Assembly: GCA_960531495.1 (NCBI GenBank)
Contig: OY482852.1
Coordinates: 33,640,117-33,704,116, forward strand
Length of the DNA stretch: 64,000 bases
Direction of reading: 5' to 3'
Source: Zeus faber
Taxonomy: Eukaryota; Chordata; Actinopteri; Zeiformes; Zeidae
This document shows, in pieces, positions 22,226-32,296 of this stretch. Position 1 is the stretch's first letter. Each line of letters begins with the position of its first letter. Position numbers and translations under genes: made by a program. A model generated the notes under the pieces. It saw only the letters and a program-made list of their open reading frames with translations. It ran no database searches and was not told the DNA's origin.

Positions 22226-22450
22226 TTCTACCACCAAGTGATGTCTGAATGCTGAGGCATATGTTTGTTTGGTGACGCCCGACTCTTTCACAGGAGATCT
22301 TACATTCCTGTATATCACTGTCACGAAAGTTTTAGTCGTTATATCAGTTTTTCTAGATCGTAAAAGGACCATTTGTGTAAACACTCAACGTATGCTTTCC
22401 CGGCACTGAAAGTGTTCTACGTTTTTCTTTGTTAAAAAATGTTCTCAGCT
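22226..22450. other. Unassigned sequence between ERV fragment and gene remnant
   Basis: No supported feature. Confidence 0.4.
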
Positions 22451-23268
22451 ATCACCTGTTCCGCTGAAAGAAGTGACATCAATTGTTCCCATGACAGAAC
22501 TGCTAGCGTCAAGCTTTGCTGCAACATCAGAAAACACTGTAGCACTCTCCATATCAGGATAATAAGGAGCAGCATCACTCTGACCTTTGACAAATGTTTG
22601 AGAGCGCTGCTATTCCTTCACAAGAACTGGCACATCACTGGCAGGTGTGGCTTTGAAGACACCTCCACAACGGTTGGTGCTGCCTTCCCCTAAAAAAAAG
22701 CAAGAGAATGAAATGCATGGACAAAATAAAACTAAAATGAAGTACTACTATCAAAAATGTCATTGAAAAAAGAAGAAAAACAACGAACAAAGCAAACCTG
22801 CTCCGTTCCCAGTGTCCTCTTGGAGGCAGTAGCTTTCTGCCAATGTCCCACCGTGGCTTTCCCATGTAAGCAAAGCAAACTTTTCTTGATATAAAATTGA
22901 TATACAATTGTTGATATAAAAACAATATAAAATTCTCCACACTGGACAGCGCTAGAAAGATGCGATGGAACAAGTTGATAACGGGATGGATCATTCCGGC
23001 GACGCTACTGGTGTTGTGTCCACCTGTGAAATCATAGAGCAAAATGTCGATTTAAGACAATGTCTTGACAAAAGGCCAACTAAAAGCACTAACTACTAAA
23101 CTAAACTAAACTAAACTACTAACTAAAAAGAGAATAAAAAAACCAACAAACTGCAGAAAATCTCCTGGATACAAAACAATAGAGGACGGTTGAGGGGAGC
23201 CGACAGCAGAATCAACTGTAGCCCGGAGCTTTTACTGGTAAGTTGTTCAGTTAATTAAAGTGTGTTAG

Positions 23269-23308
<40 letters not shown>

Positions 23309-24531
23309 ATGTCCATATGTTTCATAACAAACATATTAAAATTGTTTAATGAAAATCGGTACACTTTGAGTGAATATCAGAGACTATCACAGTTTCCAGA
23401 GGGTCTTACCCCAACAATAACAGTGTGCAACCGATTATCTTTCTGCCCCTTCCAACCAGTCTCCACTCAAAAGGGTTAGGTGAAGGATGAGGCACGATGA
23501 GCTCTCCCTTCACAACCACTTTTGGAGAGAATGTTGGAAGTGACCTGCCGGGAGAAACCTTTGACTTTCGTGCTGTTGGCGGCGCTGTTGTCTCCAGTTG
23601 GCGATAAGCAGCATTTCACAGCAATGTCACAGGGCCATGGTTTCACAACATAGCAAAGTTATTCATAAAATAGCCATCACGTGACATGACAACAAATTGT
23701 ACAATTGTACTTACACCATCTCTGCTTCACAGCTCTGGGTGGTTCAATGGGAAGTGGTTGGCTGCAGAAAAGTACTTGATGCCTTAAAACAACGATTAGG
23801 ACGAATAGAAATATGCATACATAGATGTCAACTTTGTTCATTAGAAATATTTATTGAATTGGTTTGTCTAAAAATATATACTCCGTTATACATTTAACTG
23901 TACTAAAATTAAAATATGCTTCCCATGCATGCCGCCACAGGATGGTATTCCTCACGGAGCAAATAGTCAGACGCGGAAGGAAGTCCAGGACAAACACCTA
24001 TACAAACACACAAAAAAAAAAAGGTGTTTATTACAGTACATTTGTTTTCAAAATGTAAAATATGTTCTGCAGAGCTCACAAAGCAAAAGTATTAATAGTA
24101 CCAATACTACCAAAAATGTACTAAACATGAAGCGTAACTTTGGCCAGCGACTGCAGACACTGACCAGGAGGCTGCGAAAGTCTACTGCTGCCTCGTCGAT
24201 GGTCCTGCTGGCCGTCAAGTCGCTGCTAGGGGCTACAACACAAACTGCGTCAGGTCTCCGAGACAAAAAAGCATTCAGTACCTCGGTCCCCTGGCATCTT
24301 CACAAATCCATCCACAATGCTCCGTAGATGGGAGTCACCAACAAGAAGTACAAACTAGAAACATAGAAAGTCTTTTTTTTTCATGAAAATCACAACTTTT
24401 GTCTTCAAGTATTGTTCATAAATAATCAAACAAAAATACCTTCTTATCTGGAGACTCTGCTGTAATGACCAGCTTGTGGCTTCGTCCAGTCACGGTGTAA
24501 ATTGGCTACAGGCGCACTTTCTGGTGATCAC
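22451..24531 (-). pseudogene. Multi-exon gene remnant with an SGNH/GDSL-hydrolase-like exon
   Basis: On the minus strand several short coding-like blocks have splice-type borders. Exon 24531-24440 has acceptor ...aagaaacag, then TVTGRSHKLVITAESPDKK, then donor GTATTT, with one internal TAG. Exon 24354 to about 24130 has acceptor ...tatgtttctag, then FVLLVGDSHLRSIVDGFV, a frameshift, then [14 protein letters not shown] block at about 23640-23410 contains KGELIVPHPSPNPFEWRLVG and ends at GTAAGA. A block at 23024-22935 follows ...gatttcacag. A last block at 22691-22451 follows cttgcttttttttag and contains AAPYYPDMESATVFSDVAAK with one TAG, ending at TGA. GDSH matches block I of SGNH hydrolases, but the rest of the catalytic set is not seen. 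Stops and frameshifts argue for a pseudogene. Such exons could belong to a host gene family or to a transposon-carried gene; function unknown. Confidence 0.5.
23272..23306. repeat. (TG)n microsatellite
   Basis: About 17 uninterrupted TG units. Confidence 0.95.
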
Positions 24532-24838
24532 CTGTTTCTTAACAGACAAAAACCCAAAATAAATACTACTGACTTTCCACGAGGCTTCTAAAAGTGTTGA
24601 GGCACAATAGATAAATAAGAACAGCACAAGACACTAATTCGACAATAACATTTTGAAATGGCTCCATAACTTAGAAACTGATCATTTTCTAGAACAAGTG
24701 TACTGCAATTTAAAGCATCCAAAAACCTTACTGCTGGCTGTAAAGGTGAAACTATTTTTTCTATTGATTGGTCTATAGACCATCATATCGGTTAGTCAAT
24801 TAACTCTACAAGTACCAGCAGAATGTAGAGAAATAGCT
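24532..24838. other. Unassigned AT-rich stretch
   Basis: No supported feature. Confidence 0.4.
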
Positions 24839-24921
24839 GTAGCTTGAATGTTATTCTCCCTTGTAAGTCGCTTTGGATAAAAGCATCTGCTAAATGACTA
24901 AATGTAAATGTAAATGTAAAT
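24839..24921 (+). mobile_element. 3' tail of an L2/CR1-type LINE (or a SINE sharing it)
   Basis: gttattctcccttgtaagtc, then gctttggataaaagc, then a (taaatg)n end. It matches the 3' end of the nearly complete LINE at 46938-47015 almost base for base. No reverse transcriptase precedes it, so this is a 5'-truncated insertion or a SINE that borrows the LINE tail. Confidence 0.8.
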
Positions 24922-25828
24922 AACAAGAATATAAACAATTAACAAAATGCGGACAAATAATATACAGGAATACGAAGGTACGCCCCCCATTGCATGCTGG
25001 GGTTTTCACGTGGCATACCCCATGCTAACGCGTCCTTGTGTCTCGTAAAATGTTTAGTGTTGAGTACATAAATCACGGATCATTTTTTGATGATACAAAA
25101 ACTACTTTAAAAAATGATAACCCTCAAAAAGATTTTAGACCTGAATTTTTGAGCCTCATGGGAACCCCACCTGACTTTTTGATTACACAGGGGACCCACC
25201 ATGTTATGGTCTATTGACATGCAAACTTTGACACTGAACACTTTTTTTAATCAATAGGTCAGATTCTGATTGAAAAATATAAACCTTCCAAAAGTATAAT
25301 TATTAATTTGAAAGGATATACAACCAATTTAAGAAATCAGGCCTCAGGCCAACACCACTTAAACATATCAAAAATTGGAAAGTAAAGATTATTTTTCTAC
25401 CTAAGCACGCTGTAAGTAAATGTAGTAAATTTGAGCATATTATGCAGATCATTTTCGACTTAAATACCGGTTCATCAATTGATTTCCAGATAAGTATGAC
25501 AAATACCACATATACTTTAAAAGAGAGCACAGACTCAATTGTTATTGAATTTGATGGTTTTGACAGTATAATATTTTCTTCCAAACGTAATCGAACGGGG
25601 AATAAACCTACACCCACTGTACAAAAGGTAGATAAAAAATTACAATTATTTATTATAAAATAAAAAGGAGCAGATGGCACAAGAAAACAAACAAGGGCTC
25701 ACACAGGGCTCAGTAAGTCTCCTGATATGCTTTGTAACAAAGAAAAAGTGCAATGTATTCACGCGGGGGAAGAGTAGTATGGTGGTAAACCCTGACCTTT
25801 GGCCTTTGCCTGCACCTAACTATCCATT
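24922..25828. other. Unassigned AT-rich stretch
   Basis: No gene recognised. Open frames on both strands at 25303-25680 overlap each other and show no domain. Confidence 0.4.
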
Positions 25829-26235
25829 TTCAATTAATCTGCTGATAAAAACCTACCCTACGGTGGTCGGCAGGAAAACTCACTGCAAATAGACAAAACA
25901 CAAGCAAATTCAGAAAACATCATCATCAATTTGACAACACAGGCAAGAGATGCAAAACAATGGAAACATTTGCACAGAAACAAACTTAAAAGCAATTCAC
26001 CACGGACACTTCATTTGGGGAATATATCAGATATGATACACAAACATTTCTTGATGTTTTTATTTTAAGTTTGTTCCTTCGTGAACTTTTCCATTGTGTT
26101 GTTGCCTGTGTTGTCAAATTGATGATGACATTTTCTAAATTTGCTTGCGTTTTGTCTATTTACATGTATTTTCTTTAGTTGCAGAGTTTTCCCGTTGGCC
26201 ACCGTAGAGTCAGTTGTTATCAGCAGATGAATTGA
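25829..26235. mobile_element. Foldback (MITE-like) element with long inverted arms
   Basis: Left arm about 25829-25990, right arm about 26063-26235. Matching pairs: caattaatctgctgata with tatcagcagatgaattg; ctacggtgg with ccaccgtag; caatttgacaacacaggca (25927) with tgcctgtgttgtcaaattg (26103); caaacttaaa with tttaagtttg. The spacer is about 70 bp. Similar sequence gcctttgcctgcacctaact and gcctttgactgcacctaact lies just outside on both sides in direct orientation, which could be a duplicated flank. No coding capacity. This fits a non-autonomous DNA transposon; I cannot name the superfamily. Confidence 0.7.
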
Positions 26236-26441
26236 CTTGCGGCCTTTGACTGCACCTAACTACTAATTATCAATGTTTTCGCCTGATAAAATCAATAACT
26301 AGTTGAACTCCAGTGTATACCTGGGTACTCAGGATGCCAACGAACAACACAAACATCATCAAAAATGAAGTTGCATCAAATGAACCAACATTTTTGAGCA
26401 ACGTGAACCAACATGTTTGAGCAAATGCTTTAACAACTCTA
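26236..26441. other. Sequence between foldback element and exon remnant
   Basis: Contains the right-hand direct copy of the gcctttgactgcacctaact flank; otherwise nothing recognised. Confidence 0.4.
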
Positions 26442-26669
26442 TTAATAAATTCTTCTCGCACTTTCGCATTGGATGGCAGTGATACGATTTTTTACATAGT
26501 ACTTCAATGCAGTCCAGCTTCGCTGGTTTAGAGCTTCAGGTGAAGCTCTAATACATGCATCACACTCAGTCCTTCCCGGCACTTTACCACTTTCAATGAA
26601 AGCCTTCAGGTTCTTTTCCACCGCATGGACCTCCTCAGGTAACCACCTCCTTCTCTCAGAGATTTCTAA
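26442..26669 (-). CDS. Isolated terminal exon of an unnamed multi-copy fish protein family
   Basis: The minus strand has a good acceptor (tttctatttctatcttag), then an open reading of about 75 codons to a TAA at 26442-26444. The sequence contains RRRWLPEEVHAVEKNLKAFI, GKVPGRTECDACIRASPEAL and RSWTALKYYVKNRITAIQ. The pattern R-x-W-x-x-E-E-x-x-A-V-x-x-x-L, then K-V-P-G-x-x-x-C-x-x-C, then R-x-W-x-x-x-K-x-Y-V-x-N-R-I is one I associate with C-terminal exons of unnamed teleost multi-copy or transposon-linked proteins. The W/helix pattern is reminiscent of a Myb/SANT-like fold, but that is inference. No upstream exons are recognisable, so it may be an orphan exon of a pseudogene. Confidence 0.5.
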   Translation of the reverse strand, partial: LEISERRRWLPEEVHAVEKNLKAFIESGKVPGRTECDACIRASPEALNQRSWTALKYYVKNRITAIQCESARRIY

Positions 26670-26699
26670 GATAGAAATAGAAATGTAAAAGGACAAATA

Positions 26700-28339
26700 C
26701 AATTAGGAGTGTAGACCAGGTCTTTCAATCGCTGTATCTTTTGGTTACTCTATTCTCAATTCAGAATCAGAAATGGAAAAAATGGGGTATGAGTGGTTTT
26801 CAAATTTTGCTTTTTTGGAGATACAAAAATCAAAATTGAAAAATTATTTTTCCATTTCATGACCAAAGGATGAGTGAAATTTAAAATCAGGTTTGACTTT
26901 CATTTTTTTTTATTTCAATAGGAAAAAATAAAATCACAACAACATCATACAACAACATACACACCGATCAGCCACAACATTAGAACCAGTTACAACTATT
27001 TAGGACTCCAAATTTCAGTGGTACATTTCTCATGCTGCTAAATCACCTCCATACAGCAATGTGTATGAACCAGCAAAATGGGATGCTGTGATTGTTCCAG
27101 ATGTCCCACATGATCGCGACTTTATAAATGTTATCTTTTACTGTTTATCCTTAAAGTCAGGCACTGCCCGAGGATAACGGATATCATTGCAGAAAATATT
27201 CTATTTCAGCAGGCAACCACTTGTACAGCCGGCCCACCCAAATGACAGAGAGCACATATTGCTTTCATAAGTTAAAAAACAAAAAAACAAAATGCACAGC
27301 ACAAACACAGTAAATATGAAAAAAAAATCGATAAGCCACGAACAACGTGCACACACGATGTAGGTCGCCCGCTGACTGACGCCGACGCGCCAACTACAAA
27401 TTTCCACGGTCGTATCTTGGAGCAGTCAGTCGTAAGACGATGCTAATTTTCGCGACTATCGTATCTTGGATTAGTAAGTAGATGCAGTCATAAGTCGAGG
27501 TACCATTGTACCTTCAAATAAAGTCTAAACTGGCAAAAAACAGTCCGGACTCTCTCAGCACGCTTTGGTGGAGAACCGATCAAGTGAAACTTAGCTAGCG
27601 GGTCCGTCTGTCTGTTTGAAAACCGTCTCTCTCTCACAGTACCGTCTCCCTGCCCCAACACACAGTAAACTAAATCTAAATGCTAGTTAACACTCCACTC
27701 CAACACACATTTAACTAAAGCTAGATACTGTGCATGTTAAAAACGGCTTTATAAAATAAAACAAAGTCATTAACTTTTGCATGCATAATCTCTCCGTGTT
27801 ATATCGTGTTATAACACAAAACCTGCTAGCATTTAACAGCAAAAACGTGTAACAATTGAAAAGTTAACTTTCTAAAACATTTTTTTTTCGTGCACTTACT
27901 CTATATCCATTTTATTGCCCCCGTTCTTCTTCTGCTGTTTCAATATTTGGCACAGTCACGGCATGAGGAGATAGGGTAAATATAGTGTGCTTCTCTCAGA
28001 CGTTCTCCTCCCGCAATGCGGAAGCTTCTCCAAAAAATTACTCCATCCAAATAAATTATTTTAATATATTTTAATAATGCATTCCCAAAATTATTATTAC
28101 ATCATGCTAATGTGATCGTACAAAATATACCATTAAGATATTAAAAAAAACGTCTATAATGACGCATTTTGATAACCAAATTATTATTTATTATTATGAA
28201 TACGTGGATTATTCTTTGTAAAGAAGAACGATTGGGCATTAATTTAATGAGATTAAGTTTCTCGGTGTTCGGCATAATTATTAAAATTACTACTATTCAT
28301 TGTAGGATAAGATAGTAATCTTTATTAATGAGGGCATCA
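26700..28339. other. AT-rich DNA with minor repeat traces
   Basis: Around 26958 the phrase ccgatcagccacaacattag resembles a recurrent fish interspersed repeat, and near 27495 ataagtcgaggtacc also looks like repeat-derived sequence. Neither can be bounded. No gene recognised; the open frames are short. Confidence 0.4.
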
Positions 28340-28985
28340 GACTCCCTGGACTCCTGCCGAAACGCTGACGGAGGGAGAGCGAGGGGTAACGCAGGTAGCC
28401 GAGCTCGCTAATGATCCTTCCCCGTAAACACCCCGTGGAGGTGATTTAGCTACGTCGCCTTCAGCCGTGCGCCACATTTCCCGGCCCCGCTCCTTGTAAA
28501 GCTCTGAGTCTGCCTACCCCCACCACCCGACTCCACTACCGCCGCCAAGCTTGCACGTCAATGCCGGGCTTCGTCATCGTCGACAGGTGAACCCAACTTG
28601 GCCCCTGTAACCCGTGAGATTGTTCCGCCACACACACACTTTGTTTATCCCCCCTATTATAAAAAAAAAAAAACACAACGGGCCGTGTCGGCCAGGGGAT
28701 GTGTGCAGCGGTGGACTCTGGCCACACACAGAAGCAGGATGGCAAGCTCCCTGCTAAAGGGGGGGGGGGGGGGGGTCAGAAGGACCCTGGATGGCAGGGG
28801 AGCTCGGAGGGTGGGGGCAAACGAGCGTCCGCCCGCTGAACGTTGACAGCCTTTAGCAGCAGAACAACTGCACGGCAGCTCTGCTGGGACACGAGGAGCT
28901 GCTGGAGAGCTACTGGAGAGCTGAAGGCTGCGGCATGAGAGGAATTCATAACACAAGGCGGCTTCAGCTGTGTTGATATGACTTG
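28340..28985. other. GC-rich patch with homopolymer tracts
   Basis: About 28340-28620 and 28780-28985 are GC-rich with many CpGs, unlike the AT-rich DNA on the left. This could be a CpG-rich promoter or first exon, but I see no supported coding frame. It includes A-rich (28658-28676) and G17 (28759-28775) tracts. Confidence 0.35.
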
Positions 28986-28989
28986 CATC

Positions 28990-28991
<2 letters not shown>

Positions 28992-29035
<44 letters not shown>
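28992..29035. repeat. (TG)n microsatellite
   Basis: About 22 TG units, followed by gtgaatgtgtgtgg. A closely similar arrangement lies at 32121-32210, on the other side of the Gypsy element. Confidence 0.95.
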
Positions 29036-29036
<1 letters not shown>

Positions 29037-29175
29037 CGGGACGGTTTGTTATGTGAATGTGTGTGGTGGGAGAGGATATACACAGTGCTGTGAGTGCATA
29101 TGGCTAGTACGTAGTCCTGTTTAAACCACAGTGTATAGGTTAACATGACTGTGTGTGTATACATACTGGATGTAC

Positions 29176-29545
29176 TGTCACGACCAGAACAGGGAGGAAC
29201 CCAAACGCACGACACAGGGACACGGGAGGCAGGCAAATAATAAAGTGATGTTTATTAACCGGGACGGTGGAGCTGGCCGGGGGGACCTGGTCGGGGGGGG
29301 ATGGAGCAGGGCAGGACAGGGACGATGATGACCAGGAGATGGGGTCCAGGATCCGGATGGAGAGACGGGGAACCAGGCTGGGTGGAGAGTCCTGGTCGAC
29401 CAGCGGAGACAGACAGGTGAAGGGAAGGCGAGACAACAAGACATAAACTAGGAACTTGGAACTTGGAACTGGGAACTAGGAACTAGGAAGGGAGCCAATG
29501 GCTGACGCGGCTGACGCGGCGATGCAACTCGGGGAAAGCTAGTTG
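29176..29545 (-). mobile_element. Gypsy 3' LTR, 5'-truncated
   Basis: Matches 31591-31947 except for small indels, such as an extra aataataaagt near 29238 and an extra ctgacgcgg repeat near 29500. It lacks the U3 start that corresponds to 31948-32092. The junction with RT is at about 29546-29560. Confidence 0.85.
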
Positions 29546-29547
29546 CT

Positions 29548-30620
29548 AACCTCCCGTTAATTAGGGCCTGGAAGACCGCTGGGGCATTTGACAGCCCAAA
29601 GGGCATAACAAGGTACTCAAAGTGTCCGAGCGGGGTGTTAAAGGCAGTCTTCCACTCGTCCCCTTTGCGGATGCGGACCAGGTGGTAAGCGTTGCGGAGG
29701 TCCAGCTTGGAAAAGTGGGTGGCCCCCTGGATGGGGACGAAGACTGAATCCATCAGGGGCAAGGGGTACTTGTCTTTGATCGTGATATCGTTCAGTCCCC
29801 TGAAATCGACGCAAGGACGGAGGGTCTTGTCCTTCTCCGCAACAAAGAAGAACCCTGCGCCTAGCGGAGAAAACGAGGGACGAGTAATCCTGGCAGCGAG
29901 AGAGTCGCGGATGTGAGTCTCCATGGCCTCCTGTTCAGGCCGGGAGACGTTATACAGGCGACTGCAGGGGAGGGGGGCGCCTGGCAGGAGGTTGATTGCG
30001 CAGTCATAGGGGCGATGAGGTGGTAAGGATAGCGCCTCCTGCTTGCTGAAGACCGGGGCTAGGTCCAGATATTGCGATGGGACCGAGGGCAGGTCAGGGC
30101 TCCTGGGGACCCCCGGCGGCGCGCCCAGCGGCGCACCCCGCAGCGGGGTTGGGGCCGAGCCGAGGCAGTGGGCATGACAGTGTGTGCTCCAGGAGCTCAC
30201 GCTGCCCGAGCGCCAGTCCATCTGAGGGTTATCGGTCTGGAGCCAGGGGTACCCCAGCACCACGGGATTCAGTGGGGAATCAATAAGGAAGAACCTTAAA
30301 GACTCATGGTGGTTGCCGGAGAGTAGCAGCTTGAGGGGAGCTGTCTGGTGGGTAATCCGGGTCAGATGCGACCCATTCAGCTCCTTGACCTCGAGCGGTG
30401 CGGGGAGAGGAACGGGTGTCAGCCCTAGCTGGCGTGCTAGTCCCTAGTCGAGGAAACTCGCATCTGCCCCGGAATCTATGAGAGCAGAGGAAGAGAGTGT
30501 TATATTTCCCCAAGAGAGGGTAGCTGGGAGCAGCGGACGGGAGAGAGGGTCGGTGCTGGAGCGGCCGGAGCGTAGCCCTACCGAGGAGTCGCCCTCTCGT
30601 GGCCGGACCGGGCAGGTGGC
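29548..30620 (-). pseudogene. pol: Gypsy protease and truncated reverse transcriptase
   Basis: Same frame as gag. The protease motif IDSGADASFLD is at about 30479-30447, followed by a TAG at 30446. After the ATG at 30263 comes [17 protein letters not shown], then the RT start ([20 protein letters not shown]), [29 protein letters not shown] and [17 protein letters not shown]. The frame then runs into the 3' LTR near 29548 before the Y-x-D-D motif, so the polymerase cannot work. RNase H and integrase are absent. Confidence 0.85.
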
Positions 30621-31568
30621 TCAGAGGTGTCCCAGCCGACCGCAATACAGAGAGGCACCGGTCTGTAGGCGGCGTGCTCGCTCCTCTGGGTAGATCCGGG
30701 AGCGACCAAGCTGCATTGGCTCGGCATCGGAGAGAGTCGGGGGACTTGTGCGGCGCCCAAGAGTAGCGGGCGCTGGAGACTGGGGCGTGGCCGCCCAGGC
30801 GGGAGGCACGGACTGGAGGCTCGCCCCCTCCCTCTCGCGCTGGCGCTCCCGTAGCCGGTTGTCCAGGCGGATTGAGGTCTCCACTAGTTGGTCCAGGTCC
30901 GTGGGCTCGTCCCGCCGTGCCAGCTCGTCCCGCAACTCGTCGTTCAGGGCACGCTGGAACACGTCCTGCAGGGCTCCGTCATTCCAGCCGCTTTCCGCGG
31001 CTAGAGTCCGGAACTCGACGACGAGGGAGGCGACGCTACGGGAACCCTGGCGGAGGGAGAGGAGTCTTCTGGCGGCCTCCTTGCCGCAAACTGGGTGGTC
31101 GAAGACTCTCCTCATTTCGCGGGTAAACAGATCGTAGGAGAGACTCACGGGACCCCCCTGACTCCAAACCGCAGAACCCCAGCCGAGAGCCGCCCCTCTC
31201 AGGCAGGAGATGAGGAACGCGATGTGGGCACTATCGGAGGCGTACGACGACAGCCGCTGTTGGAAAACCACCGCGCACTGCACAAGGAAGGCGCGGCAGG
31301 TGCCGAAATCGCCGTCGTAAGGCGCTGGAGCCGGAACGTGGGGCTCAGGGGGAACGAGAGAGGCGCTGGGAGCCCTGGTGGGGGAAGGAGGGCAGGTCGG
31401 AGGAGCAGGGGAGGCCACGGGGGCCGGAGGGCCCTGCAGGCTGCTGACGGCCGCAGAGATGGTCCGGAGGTGTTCCGCGATGTCCCGGAGGACCCGGTCA
31501 TGTTGCCCAAGCAACACTCCTCTGTCCCGGAGTGCGCGGCGGAGCCCTTCTGTGTCGGCTGGGTCCAT
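30621..31568 (-). pseudogene. gag: Gypsy gag-like protein, about 315 codons, zinc knuckle broken
   Basis: The start is the ATG at 31568 (MDPADTEGLRRALRDRG), about 23 nt after the LTR; an in-frame ATG further upstream lies inside the LTR. A proline/alanine-rich linker is followed by a retrotransposon gag domain (CRAFLVQCAVVFQQR; HIAFLISCLRGAALGW; RRLLSLRQGSRSVASLVVEF; ALNDELRDELARRDEP). The end reads ASLYCGRLGHL and stops at TGA 30623-30621. The first Cys of the expected CCHC knuckle is Ser, and the stop falls inside the knuckle. The frame continues after the stop into protease, so this element had one gag-pol frame. The intact protein would form the particle shell. Confidence 0.8.
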
Positions 31569-31590
31569 GTTTTCCTGGCCAGACTGTACT

Positions 31591-32092
31591 GTCACGACCC
31601 GAACAGGGAGGAACCCAAACGCACGACACAGGGACACGGGAGGCAGGCAAGGGATGTTTATTAACCGGGACGGTGGAGCTGGCCGGGGGGACCTGGTCTG
31701 GAGGGGATGGAGCAGGGCAGGGCAGGGACGATGATGACCAGGAGATGGGGTCCAGGATCCGGGTGGAGAGACGGGGAACCAGGCTGGGTGGAGAGTCCTG
31801 GTCGACAAGCGGAGACAGACAGGTGAAGGGAAGGCGAGACAACAAGACATAAACTAGGAACTTGGAACTGGGAACTGGGAACTAGGAACTAGGAACTAGG
31901 AACTAGGAAGGGAGCCAATCGCGATGCAACTCGGGGAAAGCTAGTTGACGGTCTGGCAAGGAATGGCTAGGAAGCTGGGGCTAAATACAGTGCGGGTAAT
32001 TGATCCCAGGTGTGTGCAATTGGGTCTGAGTAGGGAGCTGCAGATTGGGCAAGGGCGGCCTCTAGTGGCGCTGGGAGGCCGTGGGCCTAACA
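31591..32092 (-). mobile_element. Gypsy 5' LTR
   Basis: Read on the minus strand it starts TGTTAGGCCCACGGCC and ends CGGGTCGTGACA. 357 bp of it (31591-31947) match the 3' LTR. A minisatellite-like run of aactaggaact/aacttggaact units (about 31852-31908) lies inside. Confidence 0.8.
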
Positions 32093-32116
32093 TGAACGGG
32101 TACATTTATTCCTGTG

Positions 32117-32120
<4 letters not shown>

Positions 32121-32152
<32 letters not shown>
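32121..32152. repeat. (TG)n microsatellite
   Basis: About 16 TG units followed by tgcatgtacgcatgtgtgtg and then catgtgaatgtgtgtgggg. The last phrase is nearly the same as sequence at 29051-29070 left of the Gypsy element. Confidence 0.95.
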
Positions 32153-32153
<1 letters not shown>

Positions 32154-32296
32154 ATGTACGCATGTGTGTGTGGGTGTTGGGAGGATTGGTCATGTGAATG
32201 TGTGTGGGGTGGGAGGGGAGAGATGCAAGTGTGTATGGCATTTAATCCATAGGACAAATGATTTTTTTAAAGTGACTAGTACTCATTTTTTTTAAA

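Larger units (their letters stand above)
29176..32092 (-). mobile_element. Internally deleted Ty3/Gypsy retrotransposon
   Basis: On the minus strand: 5' LTR 32092-31591, gag 31568-30621, protease and the first half of RT to about 29548, then directly a partial 3' LTR (29545-29176). The RT palm with the catalytic Y-x-D-D, RNase H and integrase are missing together with the first about 145 bp of the 3' LTR, so one deletion removed all of them. The LTRs share long identical stretches (for example gagcagggcagg...gacgatgatgaccaggagat), so the insertion is fairly young. Confidence 0.85.

Noticed and set aside
22635..23042. Minus-strand frame of 135 codons
   Set aside because: It runs through predicted intron sequence rich in T; only the short blocks next to splice-like sites look coding.
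23097..23125. (ctaaa)n run considered as interstitial telomeric repeat
   Set aside because: The unit is ctaaa/ctaaact, not the vertebrate TTAGGG/CCCTAA.
28657..28956. Minus-strand frame of 99 codons ending in a phenylalanine run
   Set aside because: It spans G17 and A-rich tracts; composition explains the open frame.
30748..31852. Plus-strand frames of 106-189 codons
   Set aside because: Antisense to the Gypsy gag frame, which has recognisable gag features on the minus strand.
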